From: Scilla litardierei
Taxonomy: Eukaryota > Streptophyta > Magnoliopsida > Asparagales > Asparagaceae
NCBI GenBank assembly: GCA_030789695.1
Contig: CM061141.1
Location: 319,922,452-319,986,451 of the forward strand
Reading direction: 5' to 3'
Length of the DNA stretch: 64,000 nucleotides
The translations under genes and the position numbers were made by a program. Every line of letters begins with the position of its first letter. The stretch's first letter is position 1. Positions 45,779 to 57,329 of the stretch are shown in pieces. The notes under the pieces are model-generated. The model ran no database searches. It was not told where the DNA came from and saw only the letters and a program-made list of their open reading frames with translations.

Positions 45779-45879
45779 TGGTGGCTATGGAATCCATAGC
45801 CCTGTATTTATAGTGGTAGGGTTCCATAATGGGTGGATACCCACTAACGGGTAGGCCCACCAAAAGCTCATTTATAACA

Positions 45880-48750
45880 ATTTCTTTATTTTTGACTTTT
45901 AAGTCATTTTGTTTTCTTTATATTTTTATTTTATTTTATTTTTTTTTTACTTTTACCTTTTACTTTTATTTATTTTTTTACTTTTACTTTTTTTTACTTT
46001 TACTTTACTTTAATTTTTTTTACTTTTCTTTCTATAATCCCAAAAAATTTGTAAAACTATAAAAAATCTTTTTTATGGATAGTGATGCAATCATTCAGAC
46101 TTTATTTCGGGGTTAATTCAAATCCTACCAGTTTTTCACGGTACGGATGAGGAAAACCCACATTTACATTTACAAAAGTTTGAAACGATATGCCGCACTT
46201 TATTTGGTGGGAATGCATGCATTAATGACTTATTTCTTCGGTACTTCCCATATTCTTTGAGAGATTTTGCTATGCAATTGTTTGAAACATTGCCTTTTGA
46301 CTCAGATTTTACTTGGTTGTCATTTCAGGCTGAATTTCTTCGAGCATTTTTTCCTCTCTTCTTTGCGCAGGTACAGGAGCGGCAGGCCACAAAGCACCAA
46401 ATAGCGAGTGTTGCTCAAACTGACGAGGATGCATACTATCAAGCTTCACAGCAGTTCAATGATTTGATGCTTGCATATCCACACCACAGCTTCCACGATG
46501 ATCATCTCCTACAGATCTTCTACACGGGATTACTGCCTTCTGCACGGGATTTCGTGCAGACAAGCTGCAATGGAGAATTCTTTGCTTATTCGACCGAGGA
46601 AGCATGTTGGTACTTGAATGATCTTGCTGAGTATGAGTTTGCACTCCAACAGGTCGACAGTCAGCCTGAGGTTCCGCCTGAGGGCTCCATCCATTGTGAC
46701 CCTATGGAAGAACTTGACGATCATATTGATGGGGGACATTGGGGCCAAAAGAAAGAGGATGAACAACCACCATTTGAGGAGCAAGAGGAGATGGATGATG
46801 TGGTCCGTATTGACCTTGAGGGAATCTACTTTGATGATGACGAGGAGGATATATGCGAGGGAGCGAGCTTACAGACCGAGATGGAGCCTGAGCCATACAT
46901 TCTTCCTACTTCCATGCAGCAGTTTCCACTTCCTTCACCGCAGGACGAGATTGATGACGATTACGAGATGATCTACGTTGAGCCAGCAATGTCTTACTCT
47001 CCAGATCCACTTCTACAGACACTTCCTCCTCACGAGGCCGAGTATCAGATCGAGCTTAGCGACACACATCAGGGGAGTTCCCACAATTCCTTGCAGTATA
47101 TTATTGAATCACAAATTCACTTCCATATACTTTTGATTCAAAATGCAGTCTATTGAATTTAAATTCTTTAGTTAATTTTGACGACCCATTTTGGAACACT
47201 TTTGTTACAGGGCATGGGGACAACGCTTGGATTGATGCACTCGTCTGGGAGTTGCATTGCTGGAATCCAAGAAGGCCGGTGGAGGCCTTACTACGCAGCA
47301 GCTGGCTGAGGAGCGCACGGATCTGATCGTGCAGATGCCACCGCTGCTATAGATTCTGGATCCTCCTTTTGTGATGGAGTCAGTACCTTCACCATATGCG
47401 ACGCCTAGCACTTATTGGATGGCTACTTTTGACAAGCGTCGCCATCTCGAGCACTGACGGAGGATATACGTAAGGAGCTTCTGGAACAAATTCCTCCCCC
47501 GATTGGTATCTTTGACCCTCCATTTGGGAGGCTACTGTGATCTCTTCCCTTTTTACCCTTCTACATCGTTATATATTTGAAAGGGAAGCGGTTTTGTTTA
47601 TGCATTCACATATTCTGATCTCCATATTTTATTCTACCACGCTTTAAACATTGAGGACAATGTTCATTTTAAGTTGGGGGGAGGAAGTAGTAAACAATAA
47701 AATATATATGTTTTGCATAAACAATCTATATAGTTTGCATAAAAAATGGTGTTTGTTTACATTCAAGTTTGCAAAAAAAAAAATCGTTTTCATATGCTTG
47801 TATAATAAAAAAGAGTGTTGGGTTTTTACCCAAACCATCTTTATATGTCCCTTTGAAGTGAAAATTCGAACATGTTTAATTGCACACCCATATTCATTAT
47901 TGTAAAATAGATTAAGAATGTTTTACTCCTGCGTAGAATTTTAAATTATCACGACTTTCATGTAAATTAGTGCATGTATCCGCAATTATAATCTTATGAA
48001 ACGATTATTTGGTTTAGGCAATTTCATATCACGTATGCGTTTATGAATTGGTAATTATGTGAAGAAGGTTATAAATTCTCAGGATAAAGGCCAACCACAT
48101 ACACAAGCTTGCTGATTAGTAGATGATGGAGGATTTTACTCAAACTTGCCTCATGTCAAAAAAGACAAATAAAAATAAAAAAATGAATAAAATGCACCGT
48201 TCTTCCAGCTTCTTTTAGTAGCCGAGTCCTCGTGCCTCAGGAAGCGTGGGGCTTCGGGCCGAAAAATGAAGTATGGGGGAGTGCATAATAATCTTTAGAC
48301 ATTCCGAGTTATTAAGTCTGAAGGGGGTTTCAAACCTAATGCCCTAAGACCGTCTGGTTTGGGAGTCATTGACCTAACGCTCGTTACATTGATTGCTCTA
48401 AAAAGTTTATAAAAAATAAAAAAAGAAAAAAAATGCAAAAAGAGATGAGATACTTTTGAGTAGATTCAAGATCATGATGTTATGATTTGGATGTTGTGAT
48501 GGCCTAATCCTAGGAAATTTACATCCTAGGACACGTGATTACCTATTGATTAAACAATTACATTTCTGCAATACCGAATATGTGTGGATTGAGATAAAAT
48601 TGTAGATTTTTGCATTAGTCCATGAGAACTCATGATATTTATTAAACTTTGTTGGGTAATATTATTCTTAATTCATTTTTTGGGTGTATAACATATTTTT
48701 GGAAATATTCGCTTATTTTGCTAAGAGACTAGCAAAAAGCTAGTTGGGGG
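45880..48750 (+). mobile_element. gag-only gypsy element, internal region, left copy
   Basis: Equivalent to 57330-60199 with an 11449-bp offset. It holds a Gag frame (46075-47156), a short second-frame remnant, a CATTGAGGACAATG motif (about 47649-47662) common in Tat/Athila-type gypsy elements as I recall, and a polypurine tract TAGTTGGGGG just before the LTR. No protease, RT, RNase H or integrase. Confidence 0.85.
46075..47156 (+). CDS. Gag-like protein of non-autonomous gypsy element, left copy
   Basis: The ATG at 46075 (MDSDAIIQTLFRG) is one frame off the main frame, which is open from about 46086 and reads LIQILPVFHGTDEENPHLHL. The core matches Athila/Tat Gag: LRYFPYSLRDFAMQLFETLP, then FQAEFLRAFFPLFF, then FNDLMLAYPHHSFHDDHLLQ. 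The C-terminal third is very acidic (EELDDHIDGG, FEEQEEMDD, YFDDDEED). It ends at TGA 47154-47156. The copy at 57524 stops 37 codons earlier. A structural role in particle assembly is inferred. Confidence 0.75.
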
Positions 48751-50242
48751 TGTGATTCTGAGAGAATATTGCGTTTATTACCCCCTAATTTGGTTGTATT
48801 TTGCGTATATTTAATATCTATTTTGTCTCTAATACGTGTATTATTGAAATATCATTTAAATTTAGAGTATATCACTTGTTTATACGCAAAATACTATTTT
48901 ATGGCCTAATTCTGTCTTCATTTTATTTTTCAGGTAAAGCTTGCAATTTTCCGAATCCAACGGCTATTTTTCCATATTTTTTGGATATCGGAGCAATTTT
49001 TGGAGATTAAAAAGGCCTAGTAAAGCCATTGAAAAAGAGAAAAAATTAAAAAAAATTAAAAAAAACATTTTAAAAATGGGGGCCCCACAGGCGGGACCAC
49101 CCGCCTGTTACTGGCGGGACCCTCCCGCCTGTACAGGCGGGTGCAGGCCCGCCTGTTGAACAGGCGGGTCAAGCCCGCCTGCCCACTCAGGCGGGCGCCC
49201 GCCCGCGTTTACCACGCGGGCGGCGCCCGCCAAGCCTCTTCTGACCCGTCTGTTTGCTTTGACATATTGACTGGGTTGTGGGTCTGCAGCCTGCAAACCC
49301 GCAAGCCCAATAAGCTTAAAACTCCTATAAATAGCGCTATTTTGTTCATAACTTGAGGATCCAACCTCCGATTTGAGTGAAACAAGTTTTGGGGGCTTCT
49401 CCCCCAAATTCCAGAGGAGATGGAGCAGTTCTAGGAGGAGTTTGGTGCTCTTTTGGCATTGTTTTGGGTGATTTCCTTCCACTTTTCCTATGTTTTTATT
49501 GTATTTGTATTAAGTATTGTATTAAACGATGTTTGTATTAATGAAAATCGTTATTTGTATTACCATGGCTAGCTGAAATTCATGTGGTGTGTTGTGTGGA
49601 AGTTAGTATTGATGGGTTTCATGTTTTAATTTCTTCATAGCACTCGTTTTAATCGAAAATATTGAATACGTCGTTTTTCGCTCTTTTAATTAATTACGCA
49701 CTATCCGTGAGGAATCCGCTTAGGATGACATGACGCGAGGCATCGTCTACGTGCACAAACCCGTAGAGGGGCCCAAGGAGGGTGATGAACCGTGAGGTTC
49801 ATCTATTTATACTTCATTTTCTTGAAAAACGACCGATTCAACATTTATGTAATTTGCTAAAAAAAATCACCGTTCGTTCAAAGTTAAATCATCGATCCTC
49901 ATACCTTGGCATGGATGAGGGATTGAGTCATCAATGAAGAATGATTACCATGAGACCCTACAACACTAACGAAAACACAACACACTCACATTTTTACCGT
50001 ATTATTTTTACGTTATTTACTTTCGTAATTTTTCGTACCCGTTTTACCTCAAACAAAAACCCAACTAAAAATTCACCTTCAAAGGGTGGTCCATACTTCA
50101 TTATCATTTCCAAGCAAGTTTCAGATTGTAAAATTTGTAGAATAGTTTGTCCCTGTGGAATACGACCCTGGACTCACCAGGTTTACTACTTGACCGACTT
50201 CCTATACTTGGGAATTTAAACTGCAACATTTTAGTCCAGTCA
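48751..50242 (+). repeat. gypsy LTR, middle of the array (1492 bp)
   Basis: Starts TGTGATTCTGAG after a polypurine tract and ends CCAGTCA before a primer site, so it has internal sequence on both sides. It contains an AGGCGGG/CCCGCCT inverted-repeat cluster (49080-49225) and a TATA box CTATAAATAG (about 49325). Confidence 0.9.
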
Positions 50243-50248
50243 AGTTTT

Positions 50249-50268
50249 TGGTGCTGTTGCCGGGGACA
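50249..50268 (+). other. primer binding site, tRNA-Asp-like
   Basis: TGGTGCTGTTGCCGGGGA resembles the tRNA-Asp primer site used by Athila/Tat-type elements (from memory TGGCGCCGTTGCCGGGGA), with two C-to-T differences. Confidence 0.75.
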
Positions 50269-50552
50269 ACGGTTTATATTTTTTACAATTTCTAATTAGC
50301 TAGGAAATTTTGGTGATATTTGTCCACTTTTTGTGTATATATTCTTTGTATATCCATTTTTTTCCTTTCCTTTAGTTATTAATTTTTTGTTACATTTTCT
50401 TTAAATGGGTTTCTTTTCTTTTTCTGATTAGAGTATCTCATCTTCTTAGTGTGTGATTTAAAATTTCTTTATTTTTCACTTTTAAGTCATTTGATTTCTT
50501 TATATTTTTACTTTTTTTACTTTTACTTTTTTAGTGTTTGATTTAAAATTTC
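50269..50552 (+). other. gypsy leader up to the B1 insertion
   Basis: TTTTACTTTT-rich leader ending in the target sequence ATTTC (50548-50552), which is repeated at 57330-57334. Confidence 0.75.
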
Positions 50553-50664
50553 TGTTGTAAACGTGGTGGCTATGGAATCCATAGCCCTGTCTTTATAGTG
50601 GTAGGGTTACATAATAGGTGGATACCCACTAACGGGTAGGCCCACCAAAAGCCCGTTTATAACA
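50553..50664 (-). repeat. B1 3' LTR
   Basis: 112 bp, TGTTGTAAACG to TTTATAACA. Confidence 0.92.
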
Positions 50665-51040
50665 CTTCCCCTTATCCATCCATTGTTGTAAGCCGTGATG
50701 AACGCTTCAGGGTTCATAGAGCTTATCTGATCATGGGTCTATGAATACTTCTGGATCCTTAAGTTTAAGAGTACTTGCCTCATTAAAACCTTTGCCAAGG
50801 AAAACCCAGTGGGAAAAGCCAGTGGCTAAGGGAAAAGAGTACAAGTCTCTGTAACTTCCCCTGATCGATGGATAACATCAGAGGTGGATACTTCTGGATC
50901 CAGAGTTGATGTGGCTGCCTCGTTAAAACCTTTGGCTATGGAAAACCCAGTGGGAAAAACCAATAGCCAAGGAAAAAGAGTACAGCACAACATTAACTCC
51001 CCCAGATAAGTACAAGCTTCAGGCTTGTAAATCTCCCAAC
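50665..51040 (-). other. B1 3' UTR with internal duplication
   Basis: Two copies (about 50737-50840 and 50886-50985) of a segment containing TACTTCTGGATCC, CTCGTTAAAACCTTTGG (first copy CTCATTAAAACCTTTGCC) and GGAAAACCCAGTGGGAAAA. C1 has one copy at 29440-29535. Confidence 0.75.
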
Positions 51041-51044
51041 TGTC

Positions 51045-53068
51045 TCATCCCAATTCATAGTACAAGTTTTCTAAAGGTGCTTCGAGGCAAAGCTTTAGTG
51101 AACAGGTCTGCCAGATTGTCGCAAGACTGGATCTGCTAGATGTCGATCTGGTTGTCCACTTGTTGTTCATGCGTCCAGAAGAGCTTGGGGGATATGTGCT
51201 TCGTCCTGTCACCTTTGATGTAGCCACCTTGTAGTTGAGCGATGCAGGCAGCATTGTCTTCATACATGGTGGTATGTCCGAGATCTCCCGTCTTCAGGCC
51301 GGTGGTCTTGAGGATGTGGTTGATGACTGATCGAAGCCAAAATCATTCTCTGCTAGCTTCGTGGATCGCAATGAGCTCGGAGTGGTTGGATGAGGTTGCT
51401 GTCGATGTCTGCTTCACGGATCTCTATGAGATGGCCGTCCCACCGTATGTGAACAAAAAAACCGGTCTGGGACTTTGCGGTATGTGGGTCAGACCTGTAT
51501 CCTGCATCTGTATAACCGACCAAGTCGGAGGATACACCTTTCTTGAAGTATAGTCCCATGTCCACAGACCCTTGGAGGTAGCGCAAAAGTTGCTTAACTC
51601 CGTTCCAGTGGCGCTTTGAGGGTGCAGAACTGTATCTGGCTAGTAAGTTAACTGCAAACGCTATATCGGGACACGTGCAGTTTACCAGGTATAGGAGTGC
51701 TCCAATTGCGCTTAAGTAGGGTACTTCAAGACCCAGTGTTTCCTCCCCCTCTTCCATCTGTCGGAAGGGGTCTGTGTCGACCTCCAATGATCGAACGACC
51801 ATTGGTGTGCTAAGCGGATGACATTTGTCCATAAGAAAGTTTTTCAGCACTTTCTTTGTGTATGTCGATTGGTGTAACAGGAATCCTCCGCTTAAGTGTT
51901 CAATTTGTAAGCCTAGGCAGAACTTCGTTTTGCCAAGGTCCTTCATCTCAAAAGTCTGTGTGAGACTTTTGGATATCTCACCTATCTCTTCAGGAGATCC
52001 GATGATGTTCAGGTCGTCTACGTAGACGGCAATAATCACGAATCCTGTTCCCTTTGCTCTTATAAAGATGCAAGGGCAGACTTCATTTGTTGTGAATCCT
52101 TGTTGCACTAGGAATTCACTAAGTCTGTTGTACCACATTCTACCTGACTGTTTTAGACCATACAGCGATCTCTGGAGTTTGACAGAGTAGACGTCCCGAG
52201 GTCTCTCTGTCATTTTTGTCAGTAGTTTGTATCCATCTGGGATTTTCATATAGATGTCCTTATATATATTACCATATAGGTATGCAGTCACAACGTCCAT
52301 GAGCTGCATATCCAAGCCTTCCTTTGTGGATAGGCCTATAATGAAACGGAAAGTGATCGCGCCCATGACCGGGGAATAGGTATCGTCATAGTCTATTCCT
52401 GGTCGTTGGGAAAAGCCTTGTGCAACAAGGCGCGCTTTGTAACGCACGATCTCATTTTTCTCGTCCCTTTTTCTCACGAATACCCACTTGTATCCCACAG
52501 GTTTAACACCCTCTGGTGTTAGGACTACAGGTCCAAAAACTTTGCGCTTCGAGAGTGAGTCCAGCTCTACCCATATTGCCTCGTTCCACTTTGGCCAATC
52601 CTCTCTACGTTTACATTCTGCTAGAGAGCGTGGATCGGTTTCATCGTCGTATTCAGTGACGTAAGTGGCAATAATGAGCGCGAAGTTATCATCGATGATT
52701 GTGCTTTTTCTGTCCAGTACCTCCCCAATACGTACATAATTTAATGATATTTCTCCTATATTTTCCTCTTCAGGGGTTGTTAGGAGGGGAGAGGTAGCTG
52801 GGCTGAGCTCAGCATCCTGTGGTGGTATCGTTATTATTGCTCCAGGATTTTTCCTCTTTCGAGGGTTCTTATCTTTGGAGCCTGGGGGTCGTCCTCTTTT
52901 TTGTTGAGGTACGGCCGCTTCTGCTGCAGGTGGATTGCATCCATCTTTGGGTATGTCAATCCTAGCTGGCGTATTTGCAGCAGGGACATGTGATCTGACA
53001 ATCTTCTGGTTGTCAGTGAATTTGTCCGGTAAAATGTGAACTGTGTTTTGAATTTGAAGGATCTTCAT
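51045..53068 (-). pseudogene. B1 Pol: integrase-RT linker, reverse transcriptase, RNase H
   Basis: A 571-codon frame (53068-51353) holds the linker, RT motifs GYKWVFVRKRDEKNEIVRYK, RYKARLVAQGFSQ and catalytic YVDDLNIIGS, then GLKQSGRMWYNRL, and the RNase H start (LVGYTDAGYRSDP). The frame then breaks near 51400. The rest of RNase H (DNAACIAQLQGG, FTKALP) continues in another frame to about 51045. Confidence 0.9.
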
Positions 53069-53208
53069 GATCTCTTCTTTACATTGATTTGTACGCGGAT
53101 CAAAATAGGATAAAGTCTTTGTGTCCCATGTAATGGTCTTTGAAGCTTCTGGCTTCTGTGTGTTAATGCCTAGTTTCAGAAAAGTGCTTTCATCAAACTC
53201 ACAATCTG

Positions 53209-54489
53209 CTAGACGTGCTTTAAAGGCGTCCCCTGTACGGGTTCGAGGTATCTAATGATCGATGGTGAGTCGAAACCAATATAGATACCAAGACGTCGTT
53301 GAGGACCCATCTTGGTTCTCTGCGGTGGTGCTATGGGGACATAGACAGCACATCCGAATATCCTCAAGTGAGAGATATCGGGCGGGTTCCCATATGCAAG
53401 TTGCATTGGAGAATAAGATTGACTACCTGACGGTCGTAATCTTATCAGCGATGCAGCGTGCAATATGGCATGTCCTCATGCACTTACCAGCAACTGGCAT
53501 TGCATCAACAATGGTCGAGCGATCCATTGTAGTCTCTTTATAAGAGATTCGGCTAACCCGTTCTGGGTGTGAACATGAGCTACAAGATGTTCAACTTCTA
53601 TGCCGGTTGCTTGGCAGTAGTCTAGGAAGACTTGTGATGTGAATTCCCCAGCATTGTCCAGACGCAATTTCTTGATCTGGTTGTCTGGGAAATGTTCCCG
53701 CAATTTTATAATTTGTGCAAGTAGCTTTGCAAAGGCTACGTTGCGGGTGGACAGGAGGCACACATACGACCATTTTGAAGATGCGTCGATCAGTACCATG
53801 TAGTACCGAAATGGTCCACTTGCGGGGTGAATAGGCCCGCAAATGTCTCCATGTATTCTCTCTAGGAAGCTTGGAGACTCAGAGTCCACCTTCAGGGTGG
53901 ATGGTCTCGTAATCAATTTCCCTTTGTAACAAGGGGGACAAGGATTTACACCCTTCCGAAGTAGCGGCAGGCTTTTCGGGTCAATTCCACGGGATTGGAA
54001 TATGATGCGACGCATCATATTCCTTCCAGGGTGTCTTAATCTATCGTGCCAGAGTTTGAATTCTGGTTGATTATGGCACTTCTGGTGCTCTAGTGTGTTT
54101 GCTTCCATTGCTCTGATCCTTGTGTGGTAGAGACCCGACGGGAGTCCCTCAAAACGCTCGACGGTGTTTTTAGCACCGTTTTTATGAGACGTTACATCAA
54201 GGTACTCTCTGTTTTCTTTGCTCACCGTTTCAAGGTGGTATCCATTTAAGCGGATATCTTTAAAGCTTAACAGGTTTCTATGCGAGCTAGGGGAGAGAAG
54301 TGCATCTTTTATAAGTTGTTTTGTTTTGTTGTGGAGCATAAATTGTGCTTCCCCTGGTCCTTCAATGATTCCCGATGGACCGGAAATTGTATTTACGGTG
54401 CCATCGTATTTATTAATGCTTTGAAAAAAGCAGATGTCTTGGAGGATCGTGTGCGTAGAGGCACTGTCCACTAGGCATTTAAAGTCCAT
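53209..54489 (-). pseudogene. B1 Pol: protease-like and integrase
   Basis: ATG 54489. The protease motif DSGA is replaced by DSAS (VDSASTHTILQ). The GAG-pre-integrase motif is LWHDRLRHPGRNM. Integrase has ERIHGDICGPIHPASG (first Asp), RLDNAGEFTS (second Asp) and NGLAESLIKRLQ (Glu). The main frame stops at 53476. The post-integrase piece SYSPMQLAYGNPP to YIGFDSPSIIRYLEP follows in another frame (53463-53209). Confidence 0.88.
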
Positions 54490-54658
54490 CTATTTTTAAA
54501 AAAAATATCGCAGTATAAGGCACTCACACAGAAAAATATACTACGGATAATCAATTTATTGTCTGAAAAAGTACTTCAACATGCTAGAGAAGGAAAACAA
54601 GCAGATAAATAGTTTCTCAAAAAGGAAAGCTACAATGCATAGAAAGTGGATAATGTCC

Positions 54659-55618
54659 TCAGTCGAGCAGGTCATCGTTTGAGAAGTCCTCAGCGATGAA
54701 CCTGATTGGTGCCAGGTCTTCTTGAACTACTAGGTTTCTCTCAGCTTGCTTCTGGCTCGCTTTGTACAAGTCATGCAGGTGGCGTGGAGTCCGACAATTC
54801 CTGGACCATTGTCCAGTCATGCCACACCTGTGGCACTTATCTTCCCAGTCCTTTCTGGGGGCAGATGTCTGGCCGTCGTCCTTTCTTTTCCACACATTAT
54901 TCTTCTTCCTCCCCTCATTGTTGCTTCTGGGAGGGGGTCCTCTTGCCTGCTTCTTCATTGCTTTGCCCTTCTGTGGTTTGCCTTTGAAGTTGCTCCTCTT
55001 CTTCTGGGAGGAGCTGTGATGCGCTTCAGGCGCAGGAGCAGTGCCGGTAGGGCGTGAGTTATGGGTGGCCAGAAGAAGATCACGATTCTGCTCTGCCATC
55101 AGAAGGCATGAGAGAAGCTCTGAGTATTTCGTGAACTTGCGTTCACGATACTGTTGCATTAGTCTAACATCCTTCTCGTGGAAGGATGTATACGTCTTCT
55201 CTAACATGCGCTCCTCCGTCACCTTTTCACCACACAACTTCAGGCGTGAGGTGATGCTAAAGAGTGCCGAGTTGTACTCGGCAATAGACTTAAAGTCTTG
55301 GGGACGGAGGTTTTCCCATTCATATCGCGCTCGAGGAAGTATAACATCTCTTTGATGTTTATACCTATCCTCGAGGGCGGTCTATAACTCATACGAGTCT
55401 TCCACCGTGAGGTACTCGGCCTTCAGGGTACGATCGATATGGCGTCTGATATAGATAATTGCTTTCGCTTTATCTATATTAGAAACCTTATCGCCTATAG
55501 CGATGGCGTGGCTCAATCCCTGTGCTCGCAGATGGAATTTTATGTCCAACTGCCAGCTTAAGTAGTTCTTGCCTGAAGCATCCAAAACGTCAAAATCGAC
55601 GCTCGCAATTTTGGCCAT
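54659..55618 (-). pseudogene. B1 Gag with in-frame stop and altered zinc knuckle
   Basis: ATG 55618. TAG at 55382-55384 after VEDSYEL. The second part is 192 codons to 54659. The basic region is SNFKGKPQKGKAMKKQ. The zinc knuckle at 54793-54834 is CHRCGMTGQWSRNC, a Gln-for-His change also present in the left copy. Confidence 0.88.
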
Positions 55619-57217
55619 TTATCACTCTAGCATGTAAAAACATAGGCAATAATTAGATATTTTCACAGAAAAATAAATAATTAAGCACATCAGACACAGA
55701 TATTTGCTGCGTGGATCGGCTAATCACCATATTAATTACAGTCCAGAAGTCCCAAAAAGAAATGAAAGTACAACTCGGGAACCCCCGTGGGGCCCCTATT
55801 CTTCTGGAATAGTCCTTCATCTTCTTGAGGCGTCCGCCGGTCTTGTAATATTACAAAATTATCCTCACTACATATTTCTCGTAAAAGAAAATAATGCGGG
55901 AAAATAAAATGGTGATCCCTAGCCGATCCAAAACCACAGCAAATATTGACATTCATCGCAGGCAGATAAAATGCAGCAGGCATTTAATCATCACAGGCAG
56001 TTTATTGATTACAGGCAATTTAATCATCACATGCAGTTTATAATGGAAAATGAACTCTTTCGTTTAAAAATTATTGGACCACTAGGCAACGTCATACACC
56101 GTTAGGTTAGTTGACTAACGGCAGAGCGGTCGCATGATCTTCTTAATTTTTAAACGTTAAAAAAATCATAATATCCGAATATAAAGCGATGAAAAAAAAT
56201 CACATGTAATTTTGTCCAGATTTCGACGAAAAGAAATCGCAATTAAATCTGAAGAATATTTGAAAATCGAAAAAAAATTTCGGGGTCAAAAACCATAGTT
56301 AGGGTTTTGGGATCGCCCGCCGGGCCCGTACGCCGCTACTGGCGGCCGGGCCCGTCGGCCGCGGCTGGCGGCGAGATGGGGGGCGCCGCTGCGGGCGGCA
56401 GAAATAGCCCGCCGTCGCAGCGGCGGGCTCTGCCCGCCGTCTGCAGGTGGCGGGGGCGCCCGCCGTCGTAGCGGCGGGGGTTCCCCGGCGCTGCAGGCGA
56501 CGGGGGAGCCCCGCCGTCGCAGCGGCGGGGGTTCCCCGTCGTTGCAGGTGGCGAGGGGGGAGCCCCGCCGCGGCTGGCGGCGGGGGGTCCCCGTCGCCGT
56601 GAATCGGCAGGGGGGATCCCCGCCGTGCGATCGGCGGGGGGATCCCCGCCGTGCAGGCGGCGAGGGTTCCCCCGCCGATGCGAACGGCAGGGGGATCCCC
56701 GCCGTGCAGGCAGCGGGGGGTTCCCGCCGCTGCAGGCGGCCGGGGTTCCCCGCCGCTGCGAACGGCGGGGGGATCCCCGCCGTGCAGGCGGCGGGGGGTT
56801 CCAGCCGCCGCAGACGGCGGGAAAGCCCCGCCGCGGCCGGCGGTGGGGGGGGCGCCGCCGTTTCAGGTGGCAGCGGTAGGGGGGCGCAGGAGAAACCCAT
56901 TAGGGTTTTAGGCGATTTTTTTGGAGAAAAATTGGGTGAAAATCCGATTTTTATTAGGATAAACCAGTTTTAATCTTCCAAAAAGGCGTTTTTTATTGTA
57001 AAAAGTTGATTTTTAACAATAAAACGATAAAATTTTAAGCGATTGATCCAAGAAATTGGATCTCTACATATGCGCATATGAAATATTTAGATCTAGGGAG
57101 AAAGTTACCTCTAGATCCTACCCGCCGGATCGAGCGACGTTCGGTGAAGGAAGCCCGTTCGCGTCGCGTCCGTCCGTCGGCAGAGGTTCAGCTCAGCTGA
57201 CGAGCGTGCTGATAACG
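55619..57217 (-). other. B1 5' leader: hairpin plus GC-palindrome block
   Basis: Conserved hairpin at 56092-56137, and a GC block of CCCCGCCG / GCAGGCGGCGGGG units at about 56310-56890. The TTATCAGCACG sequence is next to the LTR. The long frames at 56286-56973 are composition artefacts. Confidence 0.8.
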
Positions 57218-57329
57218 TGTTGTAAACGTGGTGGCTATGTAATCCATAGCCCTGTATTTATAGCGGTAGGATTACATAATGGGTGGATACCCACTAACGG
57301 GTAGGCCCACCAAAAGCCCGTTTATAACA
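57218..57329 (-). repeat. B1 5' LTR
   Basis: 112 bp, 5 differences from the 3' LTR. Confidence 0.92.

Larger units (their letters stand above)
42097..45879 (-). mobile_element. truncated copia element B1', left copy of the tandem duplication
   Basis: Near-identical to 53508-57329 of B1: part of integrase, Gag, leader and 5' LTR. It ends at the same target position in the gypsy internal region (AATTTCTTTATTTTT follows both). The RT half and 3' LTR are lost at 42097. Its 5' LTR lacks 11 bp (TGTTGTAAACG) at the inner edge, 45779. Confidence 0.88.
50553..57329 (-). mobile_element. B1: full-length Ty1/copia element nested in the gypsy element
   Basis: 6777 bp with 112-bp LTRs (50553-50664 and 57218-57329) that differ at 5 positions, flanked by perfect 5-bp target duplications ATTTC. 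Minus-strand order: 5' LTR, TTATCAGCACG at the primer position, a 1.6 kb leader, Gag, protease-like/integrase, RT, RNase H, 3' UTR, 3' LTR. Frame breaks in Gag, between integrase and RT, and in RNase H make it non-functional as read. It is a relative of C1. Confidence 0.93.

Noticed and set aside
50249..50268. tRNA gene
   Set aside because: The match to a tRNA 3' end is only the length of a primer binding site, and it directly follows an LTR.
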